DNA of 64,000 bases. Source: Gaeumannomyces sp. JS-464. Taxonomy: Eukaryota > Ascomycota > Sordariomycetes > Magnaporthales > Magnaporthaceae. The stretch spans positions 1,054,001 through 1,118,000 of the forward strand of contig NGZR01000003.1 of the NCBI GenBank assembly GCA_002197995.1, given 5' to 3'. Shown piece after piece: positions 12,516 to 24,333 of this stretch. The translations under genes and the position numbers were made by a program. Positions within the stretch are counted from its first letter, which is position 1. Every line of letters starts with the position of its first letter. The notes beneath the pieces were generated by a model, which saw only the letters and a program-made list of their open reading frames with translations, was not told where the DNA came from and made no database searches.

Positions 12516-13937
12516 GGGATGAAGATCATGATGGGTAAGCGACAGACGGGGCAGGGAAGGGGTCAAAATTTTGGATGTGGTTCATATTGCGAGGGGGGGA
12601 GGAGCAGACGGAGTAGCTATGCATGGGCGGATGCCGGCAAGACAAAGAAATAAAAGGGTGACAAACACGCTGCTGGTGCTGAGGTTCACGATCAGGGAGC
12701 TAGACTGGCTAGCCATATTGTCAAAGGCAAATCGGCAGGAAGAAGGTTCGATGGATTGATCGAGATGTGTCGATGGTAGGGGAGATTTAAAGCTAGTTTG
12801 CAGATACGGTTGGGTAGGGGAAGGTTGGGTGAGCAGGCTCGGATGCGGATGAACAGGAGGGAAACGTGAAAAATATGAGTGTCGGGGAGCCCAAGTTTAT
12901 ATACACGGGCATATTGAGATGCGGCAAAGATCGCGAGGAGGAGGCAGCGTCGTACTACGAGGGTTGGGAGAGTTGAGAGACAGGGACCGCGGCTGACGGG
13001 GAGAGGAGGACTGGGTACATGCAGGTAAGTACCTCTTCCCTCCCCATATCTGCTGATACCCATAGCCATCCGCCATGAGGAGGAGGGGGCGTGCGAAAGG
13101 AAGAAAAATAAGGCAACCTTGCGCTGGAGGTGTACGTGGATGTACTGAACCGGGCTCAGTGTTGGGAAAACATCTAGTCCTTGGTGTGACGACAGGGCTG
13201 TTTGAGGGGAACAATGGGAAGGGAAAAGCGACAGGTGCGGTTTGGCGTCAACAAAACCGTGACAGGCGGGCGGAGAGAGTGTACTCCTGCCCTCCGCAAT
13301 AGCACACTGGGAGATGGGTTCTGGTCTTGGCAAGGGCGCTGTCGACGCCCTTGTGTTTATCAGGGAGGAAGAAAAAGAACAAGAACAAGAAAAAAGTGGG
13401 GAAACATGGGCGACAGGCGAAAAAGAGGCCGGGACGACGAGCAAAAACAAGGATGACAAGCAAAAAAAAAATGGACGATAGCCAGAAACTGCCAACCGCC
13501 CAAAGCGGGATGCTAGGAACAGAAAACAAACCAGAAAAAACCGGATATGTCAACTTGCCTAGTCTGGATTGGGGACCACGAATTATAAAACTCGATGAGC
13601 TGCATTCCTCACATTCCTCATGCAGGGGTGGCGGTCGAAAAGCCCGTCCGCGTGGTTCGCAAGCGAGGCGTGCTGGTAAGGTTAATAATGTGAGGTGACT
13701 CGAAGCGCAGCGCTGGACCACCCGCCTCTCTCAGAGTCGAAGATGGGCCTTGGTCTGCTGTGCTTGGTCTCCATCTTTGCCGGGAGGGTATGACATGGGA
13801 TGTTCTGCCCTGCCGCTGGCGGAGCACTGGCAGGGCCCACTTTGGGAGCGCCCGCCTGTTTGGCGGTTTCTTGGAAACGGCGGGGAACGAGGGCAGGTGG
13901 AGAACCAAGGAAGACCGGGGGAGGGTGTGAGTGAAGG

Positions 13938-13959
13938 AAAAAAAAAAAAAAAAAAAAAG
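13938..13959. repeat. Poly-A run
   Basis: An uninterrupted run of about 21 adenines. Similar runs occur near 38846-38868, 48041-48056 and 48669-48682, and a T run near 46513-46528. No target duplication or retroposon body was seen beside this one. Confidence 0.85.
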
Positions 13960-14305
13960 AGACAGACCTTCCTCCGGCTTGCAAACGTGCTGTTTCCTAA
14001 ATCGCAACCACCCCGTAGACCGCCCTTTCAAGTTCCGGACGGGCAGAAGGTGTGGCCTGTTGGGGGGTTCAATTCTGTGGCCGACGGGGTGTGCGGGTGT
14101 CTGTCCTGCTCCCAGCTCCGGGCAGCGTGTTCATGAAGGTCACGTATACATACTTGACCACCGGGGTCAGGGAGTAGATTGGTGACGGCACGGGAGTAAT
14201 TGATAATTAGCGAGTATCGTGTTATGCTATTCTTCGGAGGCGGGACCTACCTACTTGTGTATATCGACGGCGACCTGCTCATTCGACAGGTATGTTTGTT
14301 GGGTA

Positions 14306-14339
14306 CAGTATTCAGGGATCTGAATTGTTAGTGCGGTGG
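14306..14339 (+). repeat. Left terminal inverted repeat of the Tc1/mariner element
   Basis: Thirty-four bases matching the right end in inverted orientation with no mismatch seen. The outer flanking TA and two further bases also pair, so the palindromic match reaches 38 bp. Confidence 0.95.
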
Positions 14340-14474
14340 ATCTTGCCTAATTAGGCCATGTATTCAAATACACTTTTTCGCATAGAAAAATGCGTGCAAA
14401 TCAATGTATCTCTACCCACGACCCCTACCTCAAAGAACCTAATAGAATTCCACCGATTCAAACCCCGGCCCGGC

Positions 14475-14606
14475 CCCAATTTGCACGGCGATACCTTCAA
14501 TCGATTCCCTTCAATGCCGGCAATCTGCACGGCGATACCTTCAATCAACGCCCTTCAACGCTGGCGATCTGCACCGCGATACGTTCAATTCAATGCCTTC
14601 CCAATT
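14475..14606 (+). repeat. Three tandem copies of a ~45-bp unit in the transposon leader
   Basis: Three diverged copies built around TGCACGGCGATACCTTCAAT, spaced 44-46 bp, between the left inverted repeat and the transposase frame. A GC dinucleotide run follows at about 14639-14658. These could be transposase-binding subterminal repeats; that role is inference. Confidence 0.7.
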
Positions 14607-15396
14607 GCACGCCCAGCAGGCGCCAAGTTCGACTCCCGACGCGCGCGCGCGCGCGCGTTGGGTACCCTACCTACCTCCGCCTCCGCGACCCTCGACGCCT
14701 CCAGCCTACCCTCCGCGACCCTCGACCCCTCCCAAACAACAGGGTACTAAAAACCTCGACCGCGATACCAAAATAAAAATACGAACCCTACGAGATTACG
14801 CGCATTAGCCGTATCAAGATATAGCCCGGGCACTAGGGGTCACCTACCGGCAGGTTCAATGGGCCTGCCGGCCCGGGCCCGTTACCCCCCAAAAAAAAGG
14901 CGGCACTTTAAAGAAACAGGCCTCCGAGGAACAAGTGCGTGCGTTGCAACAGTTCTTTAATAAGGACCCTCGTCACCGCCGGATCCTTTAAGCTAACCTC
15001 CAGTACCTAATCCCTGGGTTCCAAAATTAAGGCACCATTGCCATGGCCTTTTTTATAACCTCTTTGCACTATAAACGCGTACGACAGGGTGCCCGCCTCC
15101 CTTTTTCGGACAAAACGCGACGACTGCGGCTTAACTTTGCGAATTGGGCTTTAAAAAGATACCTAACGGAAAAGCATTAAATATAAGGCGGCCTCGGCCC
15201 TTTCTTTTAGTTTAACGAGGTTTGGTATTTTAACCAACCTTTTAAAAGCCGGCGATATATAACGGTGCACGATTGCGAAAATCCGGCTACTTTTGCATTA
15301 ATAAAATAAAAAGGCCACGGTTTTATGTTTTAGGGCTCGTTTGCAGGCCGGGTTAAAGGTCCAACCTATTTTTGGCCTAATTAAACAGCTATCGAC
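14593..15396 (+). pseudogene. Tc1/mariner transposase, N-terminal part (RIP-damaged)
   Basis: The frame from 14593 begins with a Pro-rich stretch and then a helix-turn-helix DNA-binding region (KIKIRTLRDYAH, a TAG at 14806-14808, then PYQDIARALGVTYRQVQWA). That stop is consistent with TGG to TAG, a G-to-A change typical of RIP. Further right, another reading gives LNFANWALKRYLTEKH, RYITVHD and GSFAGRVKGPTYFWP, which match the catalytic domain of Tc1-like DDE transposases up to the retrotransposon insertion. Several stops make it inactive. Confidence 0.85.
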
Positions 15397-15825
15397 TATT
15401 ATAATTAGGGGTTTGCTTTTAAGGTAAGGCATTTCGGGGGTGGAAAGGACAGTATCGCTAGTGCTGGTAAATAAGGGAACACGTAATTTAAAAGGGCAAT
15501 TTAATTGCTTGCCTTAAGGGATGCTTGGGAGCTAATTTAGGTTAATTAATGCCGAAGTTTTAGTTAAAGCTATTTAAAATAGGAGGAAATCCATCCTTTA
15601 TATACACGCTGCTTTTTGCTTTATGTTAGGTTAAATTTGTAGATTTGTAATCCCGCTAATACAAATTTAAAAATCCTTTTGGCTTTGTAAATTTGTAATC
15701 CTTTTAGCATAAATCCAAAAATCCAACTGGGGTTACGTGGCTTTACGTGTTCGAATGCGGGGTAAAGGCACCGTTTAAAGCCCTTTTCGTTTTGCCGCCC
15801 CGGGGTTTGCATATTAGTCGTAATA
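15397..15825 (-). repeat. 3' LTR of the gypsy element (left copy)
   Basis: 429 bp. The ends read TATTAT...GTAATA, derivable from TGTTAC...GTAACA by G-to-A and C-to-T changes. It matches 22382-22811 along its whole length with scattered transitions. Confidence 0.92.
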
Positions 15826-18800
15826 TTAGGTTTCCCTTTTTAAGCTAAATCCTTTTAACCACGTTTTATCGCCCCGTTTTTTATTAATGGTAAATATTTT
15901 CCTTTTTTACTATTTTCCATTCCTTTTTTAGTTTAACAAAATGTTTAATCGGGTGCGAAAACGTTTTTTTACGAAAAAAACCTTTTAACGTAAAAACTTA
16001 TTTGTTTAAATCGTTTTTTCTTTTGTTAAAATGCTTTTTTGCTTTTTTTATTACGAGGTTTTAAAACGCGAAAAATGCGAAGCCTTTTTTTAAAACTTTT
16101 TTCGGTACGTGAAATGTTTTAATCGAAACCGTATAAATTGCGACATTTTAGGTTTTTCGCTTAAGCAATTTCGTTTTATCGGTTTTTAATACCAGCAAAT
16201 AAAAGCGAAAATCGAAACGGTAAAAAAAAAACGTCGCGTTTTAAATAACGAACGTCGTTTTTAAATAACAAACTTGAACGTTTACGAAAATAAAAAAAAA
16301 ATAGTTTAAAAAAAAATGCGTATAATTCGTTATAATATTAACGCTATAGAAAAATTGGAGCGTATTAAACGGGAAAAGGCCGACCGGGAGGTTCGTTAAA
16401 TTTTTTTATAATTTAAGCCATTTGTAACTTCTTTTTTCCTTTTCGGTTAATAAGCGTTTAAAGTTAATTTTAATTTAAACCTGCTTGTTTTTTTTAATTA
16501 AAATAAATTGTAATTTTTTTTAACAATTTTTTTAAATTTTATAACGTATTAAACGTGGTTTTAATTTTTTACCGAAATTCCGGGTTCGAATCCCGATATA
16601 ATCGTAAAAATCGATAAGTTTTTAAGCTTGCTTTAAAATTTATCGAACTTTTATCCTTTTTTTTTTTGTTAACCGTTCGGCGTAAACTTTTTTACTTTAT
16701 TTGGTTTTGGTAAATATTGCTTTTTTTAACCTAATAATAAAACGGTATTACTTATAACACTTATTTTATAAATCCCGGGTTTAATTTCCGGTTAAGCTAA
16801 AAAAAACCAGCGGTTTTTTTTTGGAAATATCGCGGGTATTTTTAAAAAAATCGTCGTTTTACCGTTTTTTTGCTAACCTTTTTATAAACGCTTTTACCGG
16901 TATTTTGTTAAAGCTTTTTAACAATTTATAAAATTAATTCCTTTTTTACGTGTTTTTTTCGTAGCCGTATTTTTTTATTTAACTAAGTACTTTTTAAGCT
17001 TGCTTTTCGGCTTATAATTTAAAATCTTTTCGATTTCGTATTTTTATTTCGGGTCGATTTTATTAACTCGTCGTTTTTAAAACCCGGTAACGCTAATTCG
17101 AATAAAAAAATATAAAAAACCGGGTGGGATTTTATAATTAGTAATAATTGGAATTTGTAATTTACGTTCGAAACTTTTTTTAATATTTTAAAAAATCCTA
17201 ATTTTTTATAATTTAACTTATCGTTTGGTCGTTTCGTTTTAATATTTCGTCGAAAAAAATAAACGTTATCCTTTTTTTTAAAAATCGGTTTTTCGATTTT
17301 TTTTTTATTTGTTTAAGTAATTATGCGGTGCCGTAGCTTTTTTAACTTTATTTAAAAATGTTTATATAGTTTAGTAAACTCCGTTATTTGTATTTCCGCT
17401 ATTAAAGCATGTTTTTTTATTTTAAATTCCTTATACGTTATAAACGTAAACCCGTAATTCGTATAAAACGGTATAATTTTTATACTTTTATAAATTAAGT
17501 TATTGTAAGTAAATTAGGTTATAAAAATAATTATATTTAATCGTTTTATTTGTAATTAATATAATAACGTAGGTATTATTTTATGGTTTAATTTATTCGT
17601 TTCGTTTATTTATTTGTTTAAAATAATAAGCTATAAATAAAAAGTGCTTCGCTTTTAGCCTATTTGTAAGCCTTTTTTAAAATTTGCTTATAAATAGCTT
17701 ATTTTTATTTGTAATTAAACGGTTTAGCGTGCCGTATTTCGCTATTACGTGTTTAATAAAAACGTACGTTAGCTTTGTTATATTACTGCTTTTTTTATAT
17801 AATAAAAATAAAACGTATTTGGTAAACTATTTATTATTACTAATATATTATCGTATTTTATTCCAATTAACAGTTTTTTAAATTAAAAAAGTTTAATAAC
17901 GAAATTTATAGTAACTTTTTATTATGCTTCGTTTAATACTAGCAATAATTGCAAAAGCTTATAAAGCTTATACTTATTAGCTTTATTTTTAACGCAGTTT
18001 TCGCAATTTTTTATTGCGTTTTATATTTCGGCTTAAGTTTTTACGAACCCGTAATATTATTATAACCGTTTTTACGTTTTTTTTACGTTTTAATAGCCGT
18101 ATGCTAATTAGTTATAAATTTGTTAAATTTTTTTTAAAGTTTAAACTTTTCTTTACCGGACCGTTTTAACGAGCATTTTATGCCGGAATTAAAAACCCGT
18201 TTGGTTTTTCCGTTAAAATTACCCGTGTTTTTTTTAAATATTGCAATTTAATAGTCCGGCCGTCGGTTTAAAACGTTTACCCGGCCGTTTTTCGATTTTT
18301 TCCGGTATTCGATTCGAATATCGTAATTTTGCAAAAACTCGTTTTAACGGATTTATCGCTTATTTAAGTTTTTGCTTATAATAAAATGCGTTAAGTTTTT
18401 ATAATCCGTATATATTATAACTTAATACTTCGCTTTATAAAAGTATAACCGCCATTTTTTAAATGCTTAAATTATCGCTAAAAGTTTTTTATCGTAAATT
18501 TGGTAATTTAATTTAAATCCGTTTAATTTTTGCAAAAAAAACGTATAAAAGTGCAATTATTTTTAATCGTCCCGTTATCCGAATTAACCGCCGATCGCGT
18601 AATTTAACGCGTTGGTTTTAACTTTAAAAGGTTTTTTTAAATTTAAAAATGCTAATATTGGTTTTTTTAATACGGCGTTTTGTAATTATTCGAAAGCTTT
18701 TTATTTTTACCTTTTTTAATAAAACTGGTGGTTATTTTTGGTAAATTCGTAAATAATATAGCGATTTTGCTATAATTACGGATAAACCGTTTGTAAAAGT

Positions 18801-18929
18801 TTAAAAACTTTAAAAACCTTCGTATTTTTGTAACGTTTTAAAATATAAACCACTTTTTAACTTTTTCGATTTTTTAAAAATTTATATAAATTTATTTAAA
18901 CGTAATTACGAATTTTAAAAAAGTAATTT

Positions 18930-19370
18930 TTTACGAATACCATTCGCATTTTTCCGGTTTAATAAAAAGCTTTGCGTTAAATAGCTTTTAAAACATTTTA
19001 TATACGTGCTGCTTATGCTTTTTTATCGTTTTCGAAAAAATTAAAATATCGTTTAAATACGTAAAAACGAAAACGTTAAAATAATCGCGCAATATATAAT
19101 TAACCATTTTTTAAAACGTGGTTAATGCATTAATAAACCCGAAAATTATTATTAAAAATTCGTAATATTTAAACTTTATTTTAAAAGCCGTAAGCCATTT
19201 TTAACCCTTTTTAATCCGTATTAAATTATAAACTTTCCGTAGGTTTAAAACCGTAAAATACTAGGCTTTACCGAGCTTATCGCGCAATTCGTCGATAAAA
19301 AGCAAAAAATACCGATTTTTAATTATAACCTCGTTTAATAAACGGTAATCGATATATATTACTCCGTTTT
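18930..19370 (-). pseudogene. Reverse transcriptase remnant (Ty3/gypsy type)
   Basis: On the minus strand one reading gives IDYRLLNEVIIKNRYFLL, then IDELRDKLGKA-stop-YFTVLNLRKVYNLIRIKKG, and a nearby frame gives FTYLNDILIFSKT and LFIKPEKCEWYS. These are the fingers and palm of a gypsy reverse transcriptase. The active-site box, usually Y-x-D-D, reads Y-L-N-D here; Asp to Asn is a G-to-A change as expected from RIP. Stops and frame changes show it is dead. Confidence 0.9.
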
Positions 19371-21540
19371 ATTTTTTTTCCTTTTTTATAAAATTCGTAT
19401 CCTATTAAAAATCGAAAAGTTTAATATATTTTTTTCGTAAGTTTTTTTCCAATTGTTTTTTTAATATTTTTATTATTAAAAGCTAAATTAATATAGCTTT
19501 TGGTATTTAAATTACGTTTTTAATTTAAATTTAATTTTTAAATCGAACGGTTTATATTTAAAGCACCGTTTTTAAGTTTTTCCGAAATAATTTTTCGTAT
19601 TTATAATATTTTTTAAAACATTCGCGAGCCGTTTTTTAATATTAATTTAATCGTTTTAATTGTTTTTTATTTTAAATAATCGTATATTTACTAATATTAA
19701 ATATAAAAATAAATTGCTAAATTTTATTATCGTTATAACCTTTTTTCGTTGCTTTTTATATTTACGGTTTAAAATTCGTAATTAGTAAATCGTTTTAATT
19801 ATTCGTAGCTTTTTTTATTAAATTTAACTAATAATTTAATTTATCCGTAAATTATTTTTTTTAAACTAAAAAATTCCGAAAATTATATTTCTTTTTTTTA
19901 TATCCAGCTTATTTAATATAATAATAACGTTTTCCTTATTTCGAATGCGTAATATTACTAATTGCGTTTTTTAGTTAATTTATTTTTTATATAAGCGATA
20001 AATATTTTTTCGACCGTTTTTAATTAATACGGTTAGCGTTTTCGTTTTATAAAAATTTTATACCGTTTAACTGCTTATAACGATATATAATCGCTTTATA
20101 CTTCGCAATCGATTATTATTTTAACCTTTTTTTTTTAATATTCCATTTAAAACGTTAATAATCATATAACCGATTTAATTTTATTATCGCGAGGTTTTTA
20201 TCGGTTTTCCTTTTTTTTTATTCCGTATTTCCGTTTAAATGGTTTTTTTTTTAGTTTTTTAATAAAAAAAACGAATACCGTACGTTTATTTTTTTATTCG
20301 GGTTAAATAAAATATACGTTCGTATAATCCTTTAATATTAAGCTTCCGCTTTTTATATTATATGCTTTTTGCATTTTATAATTTCGCATTTTTTTTATTC
20401 GAGTGTTTTGGTAATATATAGTATTAAATGCCGTTTATTAGGTTTAAAAACTGCGGTAAACCTGCCGATTTAAGCTGGTTTTTACTATAGCAATTAAAAT
20501 ACCAAACGGGGTTTAATTTTAAACTTGCTTTTCGATTTTCGTGGAAAAAATCGTATTTAAATTTAAATTGTAAATAAAATTTGCATTTTTATAAATGCAT
20601 TTTGCTTAAAAAAAATACAAATATTTAAAATGTTTTATATTAACGCTAAAATAATCCTCGGGTTTTAATACAGCTTATTTTAACTCGTTTACGTTATCGA
20701 ATTTATAATTAGCATATTTAACTTTCTATTAATCGTTAAACTATAATAAAAGTTAACCGTTATTTCGTCCGTTAAAATAGCGTAATATAATAAATTATTT
20801 AAATATTTAAAAACTTTAACGTTTTAAAAATATACCGAAATATTAAAAGCGTAAAAACGTGCTAATTTTTCCAGCTCGTTGTTTTTCGCGGATTATAAAT
20901 ACGGAAATTCCGCCGTTCGAACTTTTTGCTCGTTTTTAAAACTCGGCCGTTTCGAAATTTTAACCTCCTCGGTTTATTTTAACATTAGTATTAAAGTTTT
21001 CCGATTTTTAAAAAAGGTGTGTTTAATTTAAAAGCTTTTTTAGGTTTTTTTTTTTCGCGCCGCTTATTAAAATTACTCTTTTTAAATTCCGCGAAAAGCG
21101 GTATTGTTTTTTTCCTTCGAATTTTTAAACCCGAAAGCGATTCGCTATTTTCTTTTATTATTATATTCGAACTTTGTAGTTTTAAATATATAAATGTTTC
21201 GTAATTTCCGAAAATATTATCCGGTAACCTTTTTATTAAATTGGTATATAACATATAGTTTATTATAATAGCACGTTTAGCTAAACGCCGTTTTAAAGCA
21301 TAATTTTTTTTATATTAAGCTTTTTTACATTCGTAAAAGTTCGCTATTTGCGGTTATTATTTCGTTAAAAGCAATTAACTTTTATATAGCCAATTTAGCC
21401 GTAATTAAAACATTTCCCGTTTTTTAGGTTTTATTTTTGCTTTTTTTACTATTTTATTATTAATAAACGGCTTTCGTATTAAAATTTATAAAGCTTAAAT
21501 GCGTTTTATAAACCGTAATAGGTTATATTTAGGCCTTTTT

Positions 21541-21723
21541 TTAATTTAGCTTTATTATTTTATACCGTATTTTTAAAACTATATCCTTTTTTTTTTTTAT
21601 ATCGTTCGTATAATTTATCGCTAATACAAACCGCGTTTTTAACGTAATCCGTAAAAAATTCGAACGATTTTGCTTTACGAATTCGTTTTTTACGTTTTCG
21701 CGTAATCCGTTATAAAAATGCAA
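21541..21723 (-). pseudogene. Gag-like remnant
   Basis: This minus-strand stretch begins HFYNGLRENVKNEFVKQNRS and continues through LKTRFVLAINYTNDIKKKK. It resembles the capsid end of gypsy Gag (FY-x-GL-x-x-x-VK-x-EL, then an I-x-x-D-N-R-like segment before a basic run). It lies upstream of the reverse transcriptase in element orientation, the expected gag-pol order. Confidence 0.65.
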
Positions 21724-22381
21724 TATTAAAATAACGTCGCTTTAGCTAAATTTAATGCTAATTCGTTAAAAGTTCGTTGCGTATTTAATTGCAAACTTTT
21801 GCTATTTAAAAGCCAGCAAATCTCTTTTCGCGATTCGGGTTTCGTCGATTATTCCGAACACTTTTCCGACCTTTTTTCCGAAAGTTTCGAAATTAGCGAA
21901 AATAAATTTGGTAGTTTTTTAGCTACTTTTATACTTTTTAAAATAATTACTTTAAGTTAATTAAAACCACTTTTTTATTTTGCCGTTTAATTTAATAATA
22001 GCGTAAACAACTTTTTATTTCTCGTTTACGAATTGCTATTCGTAAAATTTAAAATAGCTTTTGCATTCGGTAAAAACGTTTTAAATTTACCGTTTTCCTT
22101 TTCGTAAAAATCCGAAAACGGAAACTTATACGCTTTAACCGCGATAAACGTTTCGAAAAATAGCAATTTCGTGGTAAATTGCTTTATTTCGGCCTGGCTT
22201 TTGGAAATTTCCTTTTTTATAAATTTAAAAAGGCTAGCCGTATTAGCGGTTTCGTTAAGGTTGTACTTAATACCGTTAAAAGTAAAAACCGTAGTTTTTT
22301 TTTTTTTTAGGTTTTTTACTACTGCTCGCTATAATTGCACTATTTTCCTTTTAATAAAATATTAAATAAAATTAGTTAAAA

Positions 22382-22811
22382 TGTTACAATTAAAAGTTTG
22401 CTTTTAAAATAAAGCATTTCGAAAATGGAAAAAATAATATCGCTAATGCTAGTAAATAAAAAAACACGTAATTTAAAAAGGCAATTTAATTGCTTGTTTT
22501 AAAAGATGTTTAAAAGCTAACTTAAGTTAACTAATGCTAAAGCCTTAGTTAAAACTACCTAAAATAGTAAGAAATCCATCCTTTATATATACGCTGCTTT
22601 TTGCTTTATATTGGGTTAAATTTGTAAATTTGTAATCCCGCCGATACAAATTTAAAAATCCTTTTAGCTTTATAAATTTATGGTTTTTTTTAACACAAAT
22701 CCAAAAATCCAGCTGGGGTTACGTAGCTCCACGTGTTTAAATGCGGGGCAAGGGCACCGTTTAAAGCCCTTTCCGTTTTGCCGCCCCGGGGCTTGCATAC
22801 TGGTCGTAACA
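22382..22811 (-). repeat. 5' LTR of the gypsy element (right copy)
   Basis: 430 bp with intact termini TGTTAC and GTAACA. It is less RIP-mutated at its outer end than the left copy. Confidence 0.93.
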
Positions 22812-22816
22812 TTAAC

Positions 22817-23202
22817 GCCTTTAAATACTGCAAACGTATACTTTTTTTAGTTTACGACTAATTAAAAGCTAAAGCTATCCGGATATATATTTTTAACAAA
22901 ACGGCGTTTTATTACACAAATTACGGATTACCAAAGCGTGGCTAAAAGAGTTGGAAATTTTAACCTTCCTTTAGCCTCCTAACAGCCCGGACCTTAATCT
23001 TATCGAACATTTGTGGAAATGGATAAAAGATTGGCTGGAATTGCATTACGATTTGCAACAACTAACCCCGTTGCAGCTTAAGGCGGCGGTCCAGGCTGCT
23101 TGGGAGGCCGTGCCTACTAATCTTTTAGAAAAATTAGCCCGTTCTATGATCTGGAGGTTGCAAAAAGTAAAGGCCAACGGAGGTGATTACATTGGCTGTT
23201 AA
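22817..23202 (+). pseudogene. Tc1/mariner transposase, C-terminal part
   Basis: Continues the DDE transposase across the insertion: the reading ...AID before the left LTR joins AFKYCKRI after the right LTR in frame once one 5-mer duplication is removed. It goes on with IYF-stop-QNGVLLHK (the second catalytic Asp box, now Asn) and ITKAWLKELEIL. Then comes PPNSPDLNLIEHLWKWIKDW, the box carrying the last catalytic acid (glutamate of the D34E type in IEHLW). The last 63 codons (23011-23202) are open to a stop. Confidence 0.88.
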
Positions 23203-23308
23203 ACGGTTAGTTGTAATACATTAGTTCCTACTATAGATTGTGCGGCAGTCTGTGTACCTCTACTTGACTTCAACCCCCTGCCTTCATCCCTGTTGTTGAC
23301 AGGGGGTC

Positions 23309-23342
23309 CCACCGCACTAACAATTCAGATCCCTGAATACTG
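23309..23342 (-). repeat. Right terminal inverted repeat of the Tc1/mariner element
   Basis: Exact reverse complement of 14306-14339, followed by TA at 23343-23344. Confidence 0.95.
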
Positions 23343-23344
23343 TA

Positions 23345-24333
23345 CCAAAAGCCAAACCAAAAAAGGCACACATTGCGACACTCGCTGACCTTTGCCAGGT
23401 ATCCCTCCCAGTCCATCCTCGCATCCCACACCCCACACGCCCGGGGGGCATTATTGGGCAAGAGGAGCTGGGACCAGCAGCTGCTCCGAGGACAGCCGCT
23501 GTCAAGATGGGCTGCGCCCACCACCCTCCCAGCTCGTCGAAGTTCGAACGAATGTCTGTCGGCACCGCGCCGGCTTTACCCCTGCCTTCTGTGGGAGGGG
23601 TGGGACAGGGTCGCTCAGCCATCCATTGATCGTCTTTTTTTTCTTTTTTTTTTGTTATTATCCACCCCCCCCCCCCCCCCCCCCCCCCCAAAATCCACCC
23701 CTTTCCTTTTTCCTTGATTTCTCGTCGTTGCATCCCGCGCCATGTGCGTCTGTTTTGTTCGACGAACATTGGCCTCCTAAGCACGCTCCGGGATACTCTC
23801 GCCAGGGAGACAGCGTGAAATGCTGTGCAGCGCAGCAAGAAACAAAGGAAAGCCACCACTAGGGGATTTATTCATTGGCGGCGCGCGCATTATGAGACGC
23901 AGCTGTCGTCTTGAATGATTTGACCGTGCTGGAATTCGGAATGCTGATGGGTTCCTACAATTGTGGCCCGCCAGCGGCCACTCAAGTCCACGTCTGTCCA
24001 ACAGCCAGCGCAGAGGACCCCTCCCTTGCATTTCCCGATCAACCAGAAGCGCGATATTTCAGGCGCCAACGCGCCTGTGAAAGGGGACTTGGGCCAGCGG
24101 CGAAGGGATAACGGGTGTGCATTAATAATGACTGGGATGCAGCCGGCTTGGGCGCTGTCTGCCGTCCCTCTGCTCGTCTTCAGGACGTAACTCCGTTGGG
24201 CTGAAAGCTGCTAGCCTACATATCCGATACATCTCGACAGTGTTAATTACCGTCGAATGAACTGTGCAGCGCCCCTACCGAACATCGGTAGTTCGGTCTA
24301 GTTCCCCACCCCGACCTCCTGATTTATTTTTCT
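23345..24333. other. Intergenic region with a 25-base poly-C run
   Basis: No gene recognised. An uninterrupted run of about 25 cytosines lies at 23665-23689, preceded by a T-rich tract. Frames crossing it give poly-Pro or poly-Gly and are not credible. Confidence 0.6.

Larger units (their letters stand above)
5574..14303. other. 8.7-kb gene-poor region
   Basis: I found no convincing protein-coding gene. Many frames of 60-200 codons exist, but they overlap on both strands, lack recognisable motifs and have no consistent intron structure. The region includes a GT microsatellite, an 18-bp triplet repeat and a long poly-A run. The minus frame at 12692-13495 is strongly pyrimidine-rich and looks more like a transcript leader than a protein. 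Undetected species-specific genes are possible. Confidence 0.5.
15397..22811 (-). mobile_element. Ty3/gypsy LTR retrotransposon, nested and RIP-degraded
   Basis: Bounded by two related direct repeats of about 430 bp (15397-15825 and 22382-22811). Their canonical ends TGTTAC and GTAACA are intact in the right copy and mutated by C-to-T/G-to-A changes in the left. Flanking 5-mers are TCGAC (15392-15396) and TTAAC (22812-22816), a target duplication differing only by RIP-type transitions. The 6.6-kb interior is very AT-rich, depleted of CA/TG and rich in TA, with stops in every frame. Minus-strand translation shows gag-like and reverse transcriptase segments, so the element runs right to left. 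A purine stretch (AAAAAGGGAAA, minus strand) beside the left LTR fits the polypurine tract. Confidence 0.93.
14306..23342 (+). mobile_element. Tc1/mariner-family DNA transposon, split by a nested retrotransposon
   Basis: The ends are 34-bp inverted repeats at 14306-14339 and 23309-23342. The left begins CAGTATTCAGGGATCTGAAT and the right is its exact reverse complement. Each end is flanked by TA (14304-14305 and 23343-23344), the target duplication typical of this superfamily. Removing the inserted retrotransposon (15397-22811) and one copy of its 5-bp duplication leaves about 1.6 kb, a normal size for a complete element. It encodes a plus-strand transposase broken by stops. The left 450 bp have normal GC, while sequence near the insertion is AT-rich, suggesting RIP spread outward from the nested element. 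Confidence 0.92.

Noticed and set aside
12692..13495. 267-codon minus-strand frame with a signal-peptide-like start
   Set aside because: Strongly pyrimidine-biased Ser/Leu/Pro sequence, no motif and no intron structure; more likely noncoding leader sequence.
16565..16600. CGGGTTCGAATCCCG, resembling a tRNA T arm, in the AT-rich block
   Set aside because: No matching acceptor, D or anticodon arms surround it, and it lies inside the RIP-damaged retroelement where it is parsimoniously part of the pol region.
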